NCBI GenBank assembly: GCA_025128025.1
Contig: JAHLYR010000068.1
Span: 1 to 64,000 of the forward strand
Length of the DNA stretch: 64,000 nt
Reading direction: 5' to 3'
Origin: Synechococcus sp. CS-1330
Lineage (GTDB): Bacteria > Cyanobacteriota > Cyanobacteriia > PCC-6307 > Cyanobiaceae
The notes below the pieces were generated by a model that had not been told where the DNA came from, searched no databases, and saw only the letters and a program-made list of their open reading frames with translations. Below are positions 45,098 through 55,430 of the stretch, in pieces; position 1 is the first letter of the stretch, and each line of letters starts with the position of its first letter. The position numbers and the translations under genes were made by a program.

Positions 45098-47884
45098 ATG
45101 ACAATTCCTATGCCCCAGAGCTGGCATGCCATGGATCGTCAGTCGTGCTTGCAGGAGCTGAAGTCCGGGGAGGCCGGGTTGAGCACGGCAGAGGTAAGCC
45201 GGCGTTTGGCAGCTACTGGCCCCAACCGGCTTGAACTTTCAGTTGGTCGCAGCAACTGGTTGATCCTGTGGGACCAGTTCAGCAACGTGATGTTGATCAT
45301 GTTGCTGGCGGTTGCTGCTGTTTCCGCCGGAGTTGCCTATGTGGAGCAGAAGTTCCCTAAGGATGCGATCGCGATTGTGCTGATCGTCGGTCTCAATGGG
45401 CTGCTGGGCTATCTGCAGGAGAGCCGGGCCCAGAAGGCGCTGCTGGCTCTGCGCGATATGTCCCAACCCCAGGTGCAGGTCCGGCGCAACGGCCAGTGGC
45501 AAAAGTTTTCGAGTGAGGAGCTGGTGCCGGGCGACCTGATCCGCCTCGAGGCTGGCGATCGGGTGCCGGCTGATGGGCGCCTGCTGGAAACGGCTGATCT
45601 GGGCGTGCGCGAAGCCGCCCTCACTGGTGAATCGGAGGCCGTGTTTAAGCGGGCCGATCTGGTGCTGGAGCCGGCCACGCCGGTGTTGGAGCGCCAGAAC
45701 TGCCTGTTCCAGGGCACCGAGGTGGTGCGGGGTCGCGGTGTGGCGGTAGTGACCTCTACCGGCATGGCGACTGAGCTGGGGCAGATAGCCACCTTGATCA
45801 ACACCGCGGGCGGAGAGAGCACCCCCCTGCAGGAGCGGCTCGATGGTCTAGCCAATGTGCTGGTTGGCACCTCCCTGGCCTTAGTAGCAGTAGTTGTGGG
45901 CCTTGGGCTGTTACTGGGTCAAGACCCGCTCAACCTGCTCGAAGTCTCCCTGTCGATGGCGGTAGCGATCGTGCCCGAGGGCTTGCCGGCGGTGATCACC
46001 GTCACCCTGGCGATCGGCACCCAGCGCATGGTGCAGCGTGCGGCCCTGATCCGGCGTCTGCCGGCGGTGGAGGCCTTGGGTTCTGTCACCGTGATCTGCT
46101 CCGATAAAACCGGCACCCTCACCCAAAATCGTCAGGTAGTTCAGGAGCTGCGCTTCGGTAACCAATCGGTGCTGGTGGGTGGCCATGGCTACGAACCAAC
46201 TGGAGAATTCACGGCGGTGCCCCTTGCAACCCCTGAGGGTGCCTTGGCCGGGGCCCATCCTGGTTTGCAGAATCTGCTGCTGCAGGCGGGCGTGCTCTGC
46301 AGTGATGCCGAGTTGCGTCAAGGCGCAGAGGGGGCCTGGGAGGTGCTTGGCGACCCCACCGAAGGAGCCTTGGCCGTGGTGGCTGGTAAGGCTGGTTACG
46401 ACGATTTTGAGCTCAGGCGGCGCTATGCCCGCAAGGCTGAGATTCCTTTCAGCTCAGAGCTTCAGTTTATGGCTGTTTGGGTGGACGATCCCGACGGCAG
46501 CCTCCAGGCTCCCCTCGGTGCAGCGGCAGAGGGCTCCCGTCAGTTGATGATCAGCAAAGGTGCCCCTGAAGTGATCCTGGCTAGCTGCAGCCGCTGGCTG
46601 GATGGTTCCGGGGTGATAGATCTCAAAGCCGATCAGCGCCAGTGGTGGCTGGCTCAGGCTCGCGATCTGGCAGCCTCAGGCTTGCGTGTGCTGGCCTTTG
46701 CCTGCGCCCCACACCATCCCAGTCCAGATCAAGACCTATCGGGTTTGGTGTTGCTTGGCCTGATGGCCCAACTCGATCCCGCAAGGCCCGAGGTTGCTGA
46801 GGCGGTGGCGATCTGCCGCGGCGCTGGCATTCGGCCCGTGATGATCACCGGCGATCACCCACTCACCGCCAGGGCCATCGGCGCTGGGATTGGGCTCACC
46901 ACCCTTGATGCTGAGGTGGTGCTGGGCAGGGAGCTGGAAGCTTGTAGTGAAGAGGAGCTGCGTGCTGTGGTGGCTCGCTGCAGTGTCTATGCCCGGGTGC
47001 CGCCTGAACAGAAGCTGCGCATCGTTAAGGCCCTGCAGTCCAATGGCCAGGTGGTGGCGATGACGGGAGATGGGGTCAACGACGCCCCTGCCCTTAAGCA
47101 AGCCCATATCGGTGTGGCCATGGGGATCACTGGCACGGAAGTGAGCAAGGAGGCATCCGACATGGTGCTGCTGGATGACAACTTCGCCACGATTGTTAGT
47201 GCAGTGGAGGAGGGGCGACTGGTGTACGCCAATATTCGCCGCTTCGTTAAATATATTCTGGGTAGCAATGTCGGTGAGTTGGTCACGATTGCGGCCGCGC
47301 CCCTGGTTGGTTTGTTTGGCGTTCCCTTGACTCCTTTGCAGATCCTCTGGATGAATCTGGTCACAGATGGGGTGCCTGCCCTAGCCCTCGCCCTTGAACC
47401 GGCGGAGGCGGGCCTGATGGACCGGGACCCGGCTCGCCCGGGTGAATCGATCTTTGCCAGGGGAATTGGCCGCTACATCGTGCGAGTGGGTGTGGTGTTC
47501 GGCCTAATGGTTATTGCCTTGATGGTGTGGAGTTACCGCACCCAGGGGGCGGATGGCCCCTGGAAAACGATGGTGTTTACCACGTTGTGCCTGGCCCAGA
47601 TGGGACATGCCCTCTCAGCTCGCAGTGATCGCCCCTTGTTGCAAGTGAATCCTTTCAGTAATCCCTGGCTGCTCTGGGCAGTGGTGTTTACAAGTGGCCT
47701 GCAATTGCTGCTTTTATATGTTCCTTGGCTCTCCCGGTTCTTCGGCACCGTGCCCCTGGCCTTTGCCGATCTAATGGTGTGTGTAGGGGTGAGCCTGGTG
47801 TTCTTCACCTACCTCGAGGCTGAAAAAATTCTGCGGCAGTGGTTTGGCCGCCGCAGGGCTAATACCCCGGCAGTGATGCATTGA
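45098..47884 (+). CDS. P-type (P2A) Ca2+-transporting ATPase
   Basis: The 928-residue pump has an N-terminal cation-ATPase-N domain, TGES at 176-179 (actuator), PEGLPAVIT at 293-301 in TM4 with the ion-site Glu, the phosphorylation loop DKTGTLT with Asp336, [10 protein letters not shown] and the hinge [13 protein letters not shown], and six C-terminal helices including the [16 protein letters not shown] ion-site segment. The PEGL and NxxxD features fit Ca2+ pumps of the PacL type. It exports Ca2+, complementing the two CaCA exchangers upstream. Its stop overlaps the DedA start (TGATG). Confidence 0.92.
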   Translation: MTIPMPQSWHAMDRQSCLQELKSGEAGLSTAEVSRRLAATGPNRLELSVGRSNWLILWDQFSNVMLIMLLAVAAVSAGVAYVEQKFPKDAIAIVLIVGLNGLLGYLQESRAQKALLALRDMSQPQVQVRRNGQWQKFSSEELVPGDLIRLEAGDRVPADGRLLETADLGVREAALTGESEAVFKRADLVLEPATPVLERQNCLFQGTEVVRGRGVAVVTSTGMATELGQIATLINTAGGESTPLQERLDGLANVLVGTSLALVAVVVGLGLLLGQDPLNLLEVSLSMAVAIVPEGLPAVITVTLAIGTQRMVQRAALIRRLPAVEALGSVTVICSDKTGTLTQNRQVVQELRFGNQSVLVGGHGYEPTGEFTAVPLATPEGALAGAHPGLQNLLLQAGVLCSDAELRQGAEGAWEVLGDPTEGALAVVAGKAGYDDFELRRRYARKAEIPFSSELQFMAVWVDDPDGSLQAPLGAAAEGSRQLMISKGAPEVILASCSRWLDGSGVIDLKADQRQWWLAQARDLAASGLRVLAFACAPHHPSPDQDLSGLVLLGLMAQLDPARPEVAEAVAICRGAGIRPVMITGDHPLTARAIGAGIGLTTLDAEVVLGRELEACSEEELRAVVARCSVYARVPPEQKLRIVKALQSNGQVVAMTGDGVNDAPALKQAHIGVAMGITGTEVSKEASDMVLLDDNFATIVSAVEEGRLVYANIRRFVKYILGSNVGELVTIAAAPLVGLFGVPLTPLQILWMNLVTDGVPALALALEPAEAGLMDRDPARPGESIFARGIGRYIVRVGVVFGLMVIALMVWSYRTQGADGPWKTMVFTTLCLAQMGHALSARSDRPLLQVNPFSNPWLLWAVVFTSGLQLLLLYVPWLSRFFGTVPLAFADLMVCVGVSLVFFTYLEAEKILRQWFGRRRANTPAVMH

Positions 47885-48546
47885 TGGCTGACCTGTCCGC
47901 CTTGATGGAGAAGCTTCCCCAGTTTCTCCTGGCGGCGGTGGATGCCAATCCGCTGCTGGGTTATGGGGCAATTGCCCTGGTGATGTTGCTGGAAAACCTG
48001 GTGCCACCTATTCCCTCGGAGGTGGTGATGCCGCTAGCCGGTTTTCTGATTCAGCAGGGAAGGCTGCAGCTATTTCCTGTAGTGCTCGCTGGCCTGTTGG
48101 GCACCGTGCTGGGTGCTTGGTTTTGGTATGGAATCGGCCGCTTAATCAACGAGGAGCATCTGGAGCAGTGGCTGGCAAACCATGGCCGCTGGTTTGGGTT
48201 GAGGCCTGCGGACCTGGCCCGCAGCCGCCGTTGGTTTAATCGCCATGGAGTAGCGGTGGTGTTTTGGGGCAGGATTATCCCCGGGGTCCGCACGCTGGTG
48301 TCATTACCCGCTGGCATCGAGTTGATGCCCCAGCCTTTGTTTCTGATTTGGACAACGGCAGGCAGCCTGATTTGGATATTGCTGCTCACTGTTGCCGGTC
48401 AAACGCTGGGAGCTGGCTACGCAGGTGTTGCAGCCGCTCTTAAACCGTTCACCAGCGTTCTAGTTGGGACCCTTTTGGGGGCGGCAGTTGGCGGAGTGTT
48501 GTGGCTGCTTTTGAGGTGGATTGGCAAGAAATTCCACTGGCGCTGA
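47884..48546 (+). CDS. DedA/VTT-family membrane protein, copy 1
   Basis: Polytopic DedA family member of 220 residues. The diagnostic sequence is VMLLENLVPPIPSEVVMPLAGFL (about 38-60), then GTVLGAWFWYGIGRLIN and the F-x-R-(F/W)-x-P-G-x-R motif, here WGRIIPGVRTLVSLPAGI. Such proteins are linked to undecaprenyl-phosphate flipping or membrane homeostasis. It is translationally coupled with the P-type ATPase. A close paralogue is encoded 4.8 kb downstream in the same orientation. Confidence 0.9.
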   Translation: MADLSALMEKLPQFLLAAVDANPLLGYGAIALVMLLENLVPPIPSEVVMPLAGFLIQQGRLQLFPVVLAGLLGTVLGAWFWYGIGRLINEEHLEQWLANHGRWFGLRPADLARSRRWFNRHGVAVVFWGRIIPGVRTLVSLPAGIELMPQPLFLIWTTAGSLIWILLLTVAGQTLGAGYAGVAAALKPFTSVLVGTLLGAAVGGVLWLLLRWIGKKFHWR

Positions 48547-48570
48547 AATAAGTGTTTGATCCAGTTGCGA

Positions 48571-50379
48571 CTAGATCCCAAATTGGCGGCAGATCAGCAG
48601 GGGCACCAGCATGGTCATCACTACGGTGAGGGGGAAGCCGTAGCGGGCCACATCTAAAAAGCGATAGCGGCCAGGGCCAAACACCATCAGGTTGGTTTGG
48701 TAGCCAACTGGGCTTAAAAAGCTCTGGCTGGCCCCAAACAGCACGGTGAAGATCAGCGCCATCGGCGCTATGCCAAGGCCTATGGCTAGTTTGCCGGCGA
48801 TCGGAATCAGCATGGCGACTGTGGCGGCATTGCTCATTACCTCGGTTAGCAGGGTGGTAAACAAGAACACTGCCGCGATGGCCCAGTAGATCGGCCAGTC
48901 ATTTAGGCCGCTGAGCAGTCCCTTGGCCAAGGCTTCGGCCAGGCCTGTTTTCTCAAGGGCCACGCTGAAACTGCCCAGGGATCCCAGCAGCAGGATTACA
49001 TCTAGCCGGATTGAGCGCTGCAGCTCACCGCTGCGCAGGCAGCCTGTGGCCACCATCGCCACGGTGCCAAGCAGTACTGAGGCCACAAGCGGAATTAGCC
49101 CCAAACTCGGCAGCAGGATTGCCAGCACGGCAATAACCAGGGCCAGGCGCTTGCGGCTCACCGTGGGCAGGTCGTCTTCTAGCTGTTCCAGCACCACCAG
49201 ATCGTTGTTGGCTTGAAGACCGCGAATGGCGTCCTTGGGACCCTGCAGCAGCAGCACATCGCCCTCGCGCAGCACCGCCTTGCCAAGGCGCTCCTTAAGC
49301 ACGGAGTTTCCGCGGCGCAGGGCTAGCACCGTCGCGTTGTAGCGCTGGCGGAAACGCAGGTCGCGCAGGCAGCCACCAGCCAGGCTCGATCCGGAAGGCA
49401 GCAACACCTCCACCATGCGCTGACTGCCAGAAAGGGTATCTGCGGTGTCTGGCCTGTCGGGGGTGGGAGCAAGCACCACCATTTGCTCCTGCTGCAGGCG
49501 CAGGAGATCGGCCCGGGTGCAGCGCAGCAGCAGCCTGTCGCCCTGCTGCAGGGGGCGGTCGGCCAGGGGTGGGGTGAAACGTTCTGGGCCCCGATGCAGT
49601 TCGAGCACATCGACATCGAAGCGTCGCTGCAGACGGCTGCCATGCAAAGACTGGCCGATTAATTCCGAGCTGGCTGGAATCATCACCTCGGTGAGATAGC
49701 CACTGCTGGTTAGATCGCCGGCTAGGTCGTTGTCATCGCTGCCGCGATCTGGCAGCAAGCGATCAGATAGCAGGGCCATCACCAGGCTGCCCACGAGCCA
49801 GACGCCGATGCCGATTTTTGTGAAGCTGAACAGGCCGAAGGCGCCATAGCCGAGCTTTTCGCTGACTTCACTGGCCAGCAGATTCACCGAGCTGCCCAGC
49901 AGGGTGAGGGTCCCACCCAGCACCGTGGCAAACGAAAGGGGCAACAGCACCTTGGAGGGAGATATGCGGCGGCGGTGGCACCAGCCCTCCACTACCGGCA
50001 GCAGCGAGGCCACGATTGGGGTGTTGGGCACAAAGGCTGATACCGGACCCACCACTGCCGACAACAAAACAATCATGCGTTTGGGGCTGCGCACCGCATC
50101 AGAGCCGATCAAGCCGCGCAGGCGATCGAGTGCTCCGGAACGAAACAGCCCCGCTGACAAGGCGAACAGGGCCATCACCGTGATCAGTGCCGGGCTGCCG
50201 AAGCCATCGAGGGCTTCTCCCGGCTTGAGTACCCCAGTGGCCATCAGCAGGCCTACCGCCAGCAGGCCCGTGACTTCTGGCGGGATCACTCCCCACACGA
50301 ACAGCACGATTGAGAGGACCAGCACCATCAGGGTGATCAGGGCACCGGGCTGGAGTGAGGCCTGCAGAAGGTCGGTCAC
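48571..50379 (-). CDS. SLC13-type permease with TrkA-C domains (Sac1-like)
   Basis: The 602-residue transporter has two sets of membrane helices (residues 13-195 and 395-600) with the SLC13/ArsB fold and, between them, two RCK-C (TrkA-C) domains (LTEVMIPASSELIGQSLHGS near 230 and VEVLLPSGSSLAGGCLRDL near 325). Conserved PxxSxxSFS-like segments (VSAFVPNTPIVASLLPVVEG; LTEVMSNAATVAMLIPIAGK) are present. In cyanobacteria such proteins include sulfate/Na+ transporters related to Sac1. It starts with GTG and is transcribed with ktrA and ktrB as neighbours on the same strand. Confidence 0.86.
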   Translation of the reverse strand: MTDLLQASLQPGALITLMVLVLSIVLFVWGVIPPEVTGLLAVGLLMATGVLKPGEALDGFGSPALITVMALFALSAGLFRSGALDRLRGLIGSDAVRSPKRMIVLLSAVVGPVSAFVPNTPIVASLLPVVEGWCHRRRISPSKVLLPLSFATVLGGTLTLLGSSVNLLASEVSEKLGYGAFGLFSFTKIGIGVWLVGSLVMALLSDRLLPDRGSDDNDLAGDLTSSGYLTEVMIPASSELIGQSLHGSRLQRRFDVDVLELHRGPERFTPPLADRPLQQGDRLLLRCTRADLLRLQQEQMVVLAPTPDRPDTADTLSGSQRMVEVLLPSGSSLAGGCLRDLRFRQRYNATVLALRRGNSVLKERLGKAVLREGDVLLLQGPKDAIRGLQANNDLVVLEQLEDDLPTVSRKRLALVIAVLAILLPSLGLIPLVASVLLGTVAMVATGCLRSGELQRSIRLDVILLLGSLGSFSVALEKTGLAEALAKGLLSGLNDWPIYWAIAAVFLFTTLLTEVMSNAATVAMLIPIAGKLAIGLGIAPMALIFTVLFGASQSFLSPVGYQTNLMVFGPGRYRFLDVARYGFPLTVVMTMLVPLLICRQFGI

Positions 50380-50473
50380 AGATATCCCTCGCGCATGGAG
50401 ATCTTAAACCACGGTTCCCTGATCGGGATAGGGGGTTTGGCTGGGGGCTGGTGCAGGCCCGCGCCGGCGCACC

Positions 50474-51178
50474 TCAGCTGCCTGGCAGTTTGGCCAAGGC
50501 TTCGCTGGCGCCCATCACCACCAGCAGCTCGCCCGCCTCGAGCACGTGGGAGGCGGGGGGGTTCACGGTGAGCTGGTTGTCAGGTCCGGCGGCCAGCACG
50601 CTGACGTTGTAGTTCTTGCGCAGGTTGATCTCCCGCAGCGACTGGCCGATGAAGGCCTGTGGCACACGGATCTCCTCGATGCTGTTGCGGTCGTCGAGGC
50701 GCAGCCGCTCCAGCAGGTTGGGCCGCACCAGTTCCATCCCTAGGCGGTGGCCCTGCATCTTTGAAGGAAAAACCACCCGATCGGCACCCACCCGCTGCAG
50801 CATTTTCATGTGCAGATCACTGGTGGCCCGGGCGATCACCTGCGTCACCTTGCTGCCGGGGCTGTCTTTAACAATCAAAGTGGCTGTCACACTGGCCTCG
50901 ATCGGCTCGCTCATCGCCACCACCACGGTGGTCATGTCGAGGACGCCAGCGGCCCGCAGGGCTTCTTCGTCGGTGCAGTCCACCACCCGAGCTTCGATGG
51001 CGGGGTCGATTTGACGCAGCTCGTCTATGGCTCTCTGGCTGGCATCGATGGCCAACACCTCTGCTCCCGCTTTGACTAATTCGCTACACACAGCAGAGCC
51101 AAATCGCCCCACCCCGATCACAGCGAAGCCACCTTTAATGGCGCCTTCAGACGGATTCCAATGCCACCAGTTCGTCAT
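50474..51178 (-). CDS. ktrA: K+ uptake regulatory subunit KtrA (TrkA-type)
   Basis: Cytosolic RCK gating subunit of 234 residues. The NAD/ATP-binding Rossmann GFAVIGVGRFGSAVCSELVKAG (about 17-38), a conserved acidic Asp45 region (VLAIDASQRAIDEL) and the second RCK domain (QSLREINLRKNYNVSVLAAG) are visible. It gates the Ktr channel KtrB, whose gene lies 22 bp upstream on the same strand. The upstream part of the longer frame is a shadow of ktrB. Confidence 0.9.
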   Translation of the reverse strand: MTNWWHWNPSEGAIKGGFAVIGVGRFGSAVCSELVKAGAEVLAIDASQRAIDELRQIDPAIEARVVDCTDEEALRAAGVLDMTTVVVAMSEPIEASVTATLIVKDSPGSKVTQVIARATSDLHMKMLQRVGADRVVFPSKMQGHRLGMELVRPNLLERLRLDDRNSIEEIRVPQAFIGQSLREINLRKNYNVSVLAAGPDNQLTVNPPASHVLEAGELLVVMGASEALAKLPGS

Positions 51179-51200
51179 GGAGTCAACCTGTTCAGGGGAT

Positions 51201-52544
51201 TCAGATGTAGATCTCTTCGCGGGGGTAGCCCACGCGGGGTTGGGGCCGGCTGCCGTAGATCGCCGAGAGCAATAGCAGGATGCCCAGTCTGCCGACAAAC
51301 ATCCCCACCATCAGCACCAGCTGGCCCCAGCGGTTTAGTTGGGCGGTCACGCCCAGATCGAGGCCCACGGTGCCGAAGGCAGACATGCAGGTGAAGAGCC
51401 TTTCGAGGAAGTTGAAGCTGGTGCGGGTGGTTTCTCCGGAGGCCGTGGGTCCGAGGCCCAGCAGCATGGTCATCAAAATCACAAAAATTGCTGAAGCTAG
51501 GGTTACCCCCACTGCCCGAAGCACCACGGTTGCGGGGATCTGGCGCCGGTGGATCACCACCTCTTCGCGCCCCTGCAGGGTGGAGCGTGTGGCGCCCATC
51601 AGGGTGGCGAAGGTGGTGGTTTTGATGCCGCCGCCGGTGCCGCCGGGGCTGGCGCCGATAAACATCAGCACGATCAGCAGCAGCAGACCGGCATCGGAAA
51701 AGGTCTGAATCGAGACCGGCACTGTGTTGAAGCCGGCCGTGCGCGCAGTGATCGATTGAAACAGGGTGACCTGGATCCGCTGCCACCACTGCAGATTCTC
51801 GATTACGCCACCGGCGGCGAATTGTTCGGTGAACAGCAGGCCCAGGGCCCCAAACACGATTAATAAGGCAGTGCTGCGCAGCACCAGCCGGGTGTGCAGG
51901 CTGAGGCGGCGCAGGCGTTGCAGCCGGGAGCGGTTGCTCCACAGATCGTTGATCACCCGCCAGCCGATGCCGCCCACCACGATCATCGAGGCGATCACGC
52001 CATTGACCACCGGGTTGTCCCGGTAGCGCACCAGGTTGTCGCCCCAGAGGCCGAAGCCGGCGTTGTTGTATGCGCTGATGCAGTGAAAAAGGGAAGCCCA
52101 GAAGCGCTCAAGCGGGTTGGCGATATCGGTGAATCCGAAGCCGTAGAGCACCACCGTGCCGAGCCCCATCACACAGAAGCCCGTGATCAGGATGCTGTTG
52201 AACGTGGGGCCGATGCCGCCCACTCCAAACTCGTCGAGGGCGCGGCCCCGATCAAGCCTGTGGCGCAGACCCGAGTGCCCCTGCACGAAGCCCTGCAAAA
52301 AGGTGGTGATCGCCATCAGCCCCAGGCCGCCGGTGACGATCAGTCCCGCCAACGTCACCTGGCCGAAGGCAGTGAGATCGCGGCTCACATCGATGATCGA
52401 AAGGCCAGTCACCGTGATTGCCGAGGTCACGGTGAACAGGGCTTGCCATAGCCCCACGTCATCGGTGGAGCAAAGCGGGCTGGCCAGCACAAATGTGCCG
52501 ATGGCGATCACTAAGGCGCCGGTGACCAGCGTGAATTGGGGCAC
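51201..52544 (-). CDS. ktrB: K+ (Na+-dependent) transporter subunit KtrB (TrkH/NtpJ family)
   Basis: The 447-residue transporter has the four M1-P-M2 repeats of KtrB. Filter motifs are seen in VTGLSIIDVSRD, CISAYNNAGFGL, ITARTAGFNTVPV and MSAFGTVGLDLGV, each with the conserved Gly. Together with KtrA it takes up K+ driven by Na+. The start is GTG. The ORF lacks other initiators upstream to the preceding stop. It is divergent from the second DedA gene with a 109-bp spacer that may hold both promoters. Confidence 0.92.
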   Translation of the reverse strand: MPQFTLVTGALVIAIGTFVLASPLCSTDDVGLWQALFTVTSAITVTGLSIIDVSRDLTAFGQVTLAGLIVTGGLGLMAITTFLQGFVQGHSGLRHRLDRGRALDEFGVGGIGPTFNSILITGFCVMGLGTVVLYGFGFTDIANPLERFWASLFHCISAYNNAGFGLWGDNLVRYRDNPVVNGVIASMIVVGGIGWRVINDLWSNRSRLQRLRRLSLHTRLVLRSTALLIVFGALGLLFTEQFAAGGVIENLQWWQRIQVTLFQSITARTAGFNTVPVSIQTFSDAGLLLLIVLMFIGASPGGTGGGIKTTTFATLMGATRSTLQGREEVVIHRRQIPATVVLRAVGVTLASAIFVILMTMLLGLGPTASGETTRTSFNFLERLFTCMSAFGTVGLDLGVTAQLNRWGQLVLMVGMFVGRLGILLLLSAIYGSRPQPRVGYPREEIYI

Positions 52545-52653
52545 CGTAAGGCGTTGACGCCACGTCTTAAGAGCGTTCCAGGGTGTGCTGGTCAGGCTGT
52601 TGTTGCGTTTGTGATGCCTACCCTAATCACAGTCCTGTGCCGGGATTTCCCCT

Positions 52654-53340
52654 TTGATTCAGCAGTTGATCGACGGGCTGCCAGAGCTGATCAGCGCCGC
52701 GGTGGAGACCAATCCTCTGCTCGGTTACGGAGCGGTTGCTTTGGTGATGCTGCTGGAAAATCTCATTCCGCCCATTCCCTCAGAAGTTTTGATGCCCTAC
52801 GCGGGCTATCTGGTGCATGCGGGCCGGCTGCAATTACTCCCCACGGTGGCGGCCGGACTGGTGGGCACCGTGCTGGGTGCCTGGTTTTGGTACGGCATTG
52901 GCCGCTGGATAAACGAGGAGCGGATTGCTGGCTGGCTGGCTTACCGGGGCCGCTGGCTGGGCATCCAGCCAGATGACCTAGCCAAAAGCCGCCGCTGGTT
53001 CAACCGCCATGGCTCGGCGGTGGTGTTTTGGGGACGACTGATCCCCGGGGTGCGGACCCTGGTTTCCGTGCCGGCCGGCATTGAATTAATGCCCCAGGCG
53101 AAGTTCCTCGCCTGGACCACAGCGGGCAGCCTGATCTGGACCACCTTGCTCACCCTGGCGGGCAGGGAGATGGGCCAGGCCTACGGCCAGTTGGAGGGGC
53201 TGCTGGCCCCCTGGGCAGGAGGGATCAAGCTGGTGTTGGAGCTTGCCCTCGTCTGCGGAGTGCTAGCGCTACTGAGGCTGTGGCAGCTACGCCACTGGGC
53301 CGCTGACCCTGAAGACAAAGATTCGGGCGGCCCCGTTTAG
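52654..53340 (+). CDS. DedA/VTT-family membrane protein, copy 2
   Basis: Close paralogue of the DedA protein near 48 kb. It shares NPLLGYGA(V/I)ALVMLLENL, PPIPSEV, GTVLGAWFWYGIGR, RSRRWFNRHG-like KSRRWFNRHG and WGRLIPGVRTLVSVPAGIE. The C-terminal tail differs. It is 228 residues and starts with TTG. It lies at the end of the ktr region, opposite ktrB, upstream of the ndhF3 promoter. Conserved duplication suggests distinct membrane roles or recent gene conversion (inference). Confidence 0.9.
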   Translation: MIQQLIDGLPELISAAVETNPLLGYGAVALVMLLENLIPPIPSEVLMPYAGYLVHAGRLQLLPTVAAGLVGTVLGAWFWYGIGRWINEERIAGWLAYRGRWLGIQPDDLAKSRRWFNRHGSAVVFWGRLIPGVRTLVSVPAGIELMPQAKFLAWTTAGSLIWTTLLTLAGREMGQAYGQLEGLLAPWAGGIKLVLELALVCGVLALLRLWQLRHWAADPEDKDSGGPV

Positions 53341-53477
53341 TTCGCTCCTGTATTTGGCAGCACATTTAGTGATTGATCAGCACTGCTTTTGGTGCCGATT
53401 GGTTTTTCCTGGTCCATAGCCGCCCCAAGCCGTTTTGAGCGTTTCTATGGTGCCCAGCCAAAGCAAAATTGCTGTCG

Positions 53478-53506
53478 TTTGCAGGCCTGATTTGTAGTGA
53501 TTTATA
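53478..53506 (+). promoter_or_regulatory. Candidate sigma-70-type promoter for the ndhF3-cupS operon
   Basis: TTTGCA and TTTATA hexamers are separated by 17 bp, ending 14 bp before the preferred ndhF ATG. The resulting leader would be very short. The pair is AT-rich relative to the flanking genes. No LysR-type (NdhR/CcmR) site is clear. Tentative. Confidence 0.35.
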
Positions 53507-53519
53507 TGCACTGGTTGAC

Positions 53520-55430
53520 ATGATGACTGTTGCCCTGCTTCAAACCGCCTGGCTGGTTCCTTTCTATCCCTTGCTGGCGGCCCTGTTGTCGCTGGCTTGG
53601 TCGCCGGGGTTGATCTCCCGCACGGGTCCGCGCCCCTGCGGCTACCTCAACTTGGCCATGGTGGCCGTGGCCTTCAGCCACAGCCTGCTGGCGCTAACGG
53701 CCTTGCACACCAATGCCGCAGCGGGAGCCCAGGCGCTCTACAGGCCCGTGAGCTTTAGCTGGACCTGGCTCGAGACAGCAGGGCTAAGGGTCGGCTTCGA
53801 CGGGCTCGTGACCGAGCCAGTGCTGATCGCCATGACCGTGATCACCGGCTTGCACCTGCTGGTTCAGATCTACGCCATCGGCTACATGGAAATGGACTGG
53901 GGTTGGCCCCGCTTCTTTGGCAGCCTGAGCTTCTTCGAGGCGGGCCTGTGTGGTCTGGTACTCACCGATTCGGTGTTTTTCAGCTACGTAATTCTTGAGC
54001 TACTCACCCTGGGTACCTACCTGATCGTGGGCACCTGGTACAACCAACCCCTGGTGGTGAAAGGGGCTCGCGACGCCTTTCTGACCAAGCGCATCGGCGA
54101 CCTGATCTTGCTGGCGGGGGTAATTGCCCTGTTGCCCGTGAGCGGCACCTGGAATTTCCATGGCCTGCAGGGCTGGGCCGCCGATCTCACCAACAACGGC
54201 CAACCCCTGCCGGCCGGATTCACGTTGATCCTGCTAGCCCTGATCGCTGGCCCGATGGGCAAGTGCGCCCAGATCCCTTTGCACCTTTGGCTCGATGAGG
54301 CCATGGAGAGTCCCCTGCCCTCCACCGTGCTGCGCAACTCAGTAGTGGTGGTTGGTGGCGCCTGGGTGTTGCTGCGCCTGGAGCCCCTCATCGAACTCAG
54401 CCCAGTAGTGCAGGCCGTGCTGGTTGCCGTTGGCGGCACTACAGCTGTGGTGGCCTCGCTGATTGCCCTGGCTCAGGTGGATGTCAAGCGAGCCCTCTCC
54501 TTTCTGGTGAGCAGCTGGCTTGGTTTGCTGTTTGTGGCGGTGGGTTTGGGGGGCACAGCGGTGGCCGATCACCTGCTGCTCGTCTACCCGCTGCCGATGG
54601 CCCTGATCCTGATGGCCATTGGCACCATCGTGATTAGCAACGTGACCCAGGACCTCACCCAGCTCGGTGGGCTCTGGAGCCGGCGGCCGCTGATGGGCCT
54701 GGCTTTCCTCACCGGGGCCGCTGGCCTGATGGGCCTGCCCCCCTTCGCCAGTTTTGCCGCCTTGCGCGAGCTGCTGGCTCTCACCGCAGCCAGCGGCCAC
54801 CCCTGGCTGTTGGGTGGACTGGTGCTGCTCACCAATGGCCTTATCAGCGCAGGGCTGATTCGCGTATTCGGTCAAATCTGGGGCGGTCGCCCTACACCCT
54901 TCACCCAGCGCTCCGCCGAGGTGTTGTGGTTGATGGTGCTGCCTACCACCGTGCTGATGGGCCTGGAGCTGCACCTGCCCCAGTTGCTGGTGCGCAATGG
55001 CGTTTTTAGCCTCACGCCCCTGCCGGGTTGGGGGCCGCTGGCCTGGCCTCTGCTGGTTTCCACCCTGGTGGGAGGGGGCTTCTCCGCTGCCTTCTACCTG
55101 CGGCCCCACGGCCTGGCCCGGTTGCCCCAGGCCCTCTCCGGCCTGCAGGAGTGGCTCGCCCAGGACATGCAAACCGAGCGCTTTTATCACCGCACCGTGG
55201 TGGCCCTGGTGCTGGCCCTGGCCCGCTTTGGCGCCTGGAGTGATAGCCGCCTGGTGGATGGTTTTAGTGGTGGCACCGGGGCCGCTGCCTTGGCTGGAGC
55301 CCGCCGGCTCAGCCTCACCACCTCCGGCCGCTCCCAGGCCTACGCCCTCAGCTTGGTGCTGGGGGTGCTGCTGATGGCGGCCTGGCTGTTGGCCAGCCCC
55401 GCCCCCTCACCCCTGCCCTTGCTGCCGTGA
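53520..55430 (+). CDS. ndhF3: NDH-1 complex subunit NdhF3 (CO2-uptake type)
   Basis: Antiporter-like proton-pumping subunit of a specialised NDH-1 complex, 636 residues, about 15 helices. Characteristic NdhF3/F4 sequence is LVPFYPLLAALLSLAWSPGL at the N-terminus, then RTGPRPCGYLNLAMVAVAFSHSLLA and LVQIYAIGYMEMDWGWPRFF. Catalytic-channel residues include the Glu in LELLTLGTYLIVGTWYNQP and the Lys in GPMGKCAQIPLHLWLDEAMESPLP. The longer TTG-initiated frame adds 17 residues that do not match the family, so ATG 53520 is used. It starts a four-gene operon with ndhD3, cupA and cupS. Confidence 0.9.
   Translation: MMTVALLQTAWLVPFYPLLAALLSLAWSPGLISRTGPRPCGYLNLAMVAVAFSHSLLALTALHTNAAAGAQALYRPVSFSWTWLETAGLRVGFDGLVTEPVLIAMTVITGLHLLVQIYAIGYMEMDWGWPRFFGSLSFFEAGLCGLVLTDSVFFSYVILELLTLGTYLIVGTWYNQPLVVKGARDAFLTKRIGDLILLAGVIALLPVSGTWNFHGLQGWAADLTNNGQPLPAGFTLILLALIAGPMGKCAQIPLHLWLDEAMESPLPSTVLRNSVVVVGGAWVLLRLEPLIELSPVVQAVLVAVGGTTAVVASLIALAQVDVKRALSFLVSSWLGLLFVAVGLGGTAVADHLLLVYPLPMALILMAIGTIVISNVTQDLTQLGGLWSRRPLMGLAFLTGAAGLMGLPPFASFAALRELLALTAASGHPWLLGGLVLLTNGLISAGLIRVFGQIWGGRPTPFTQRSAEVLWLMVLPTTVLMGLELHLPQLLVRNGVFSLTPLPGWGPLAWPLLVSTLVGGGFSAAFYLRPHGLARLPQALSGLQEWLAQDMQTERFYHRTVVALVLALARFGAWSDSRLVDGFSGGTGAAALAGARRLSLTTSGRSQAYALSLVLGVLLMAAWLLASPAPSPLPLLP

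Noticed and set aside
53469-53519. TTG start giving a longer NdhF3
   Set aside because: The additional 17 residues do not match the family N-terminus and lie over the candidate promoter; the ATG at 53520 fits better.
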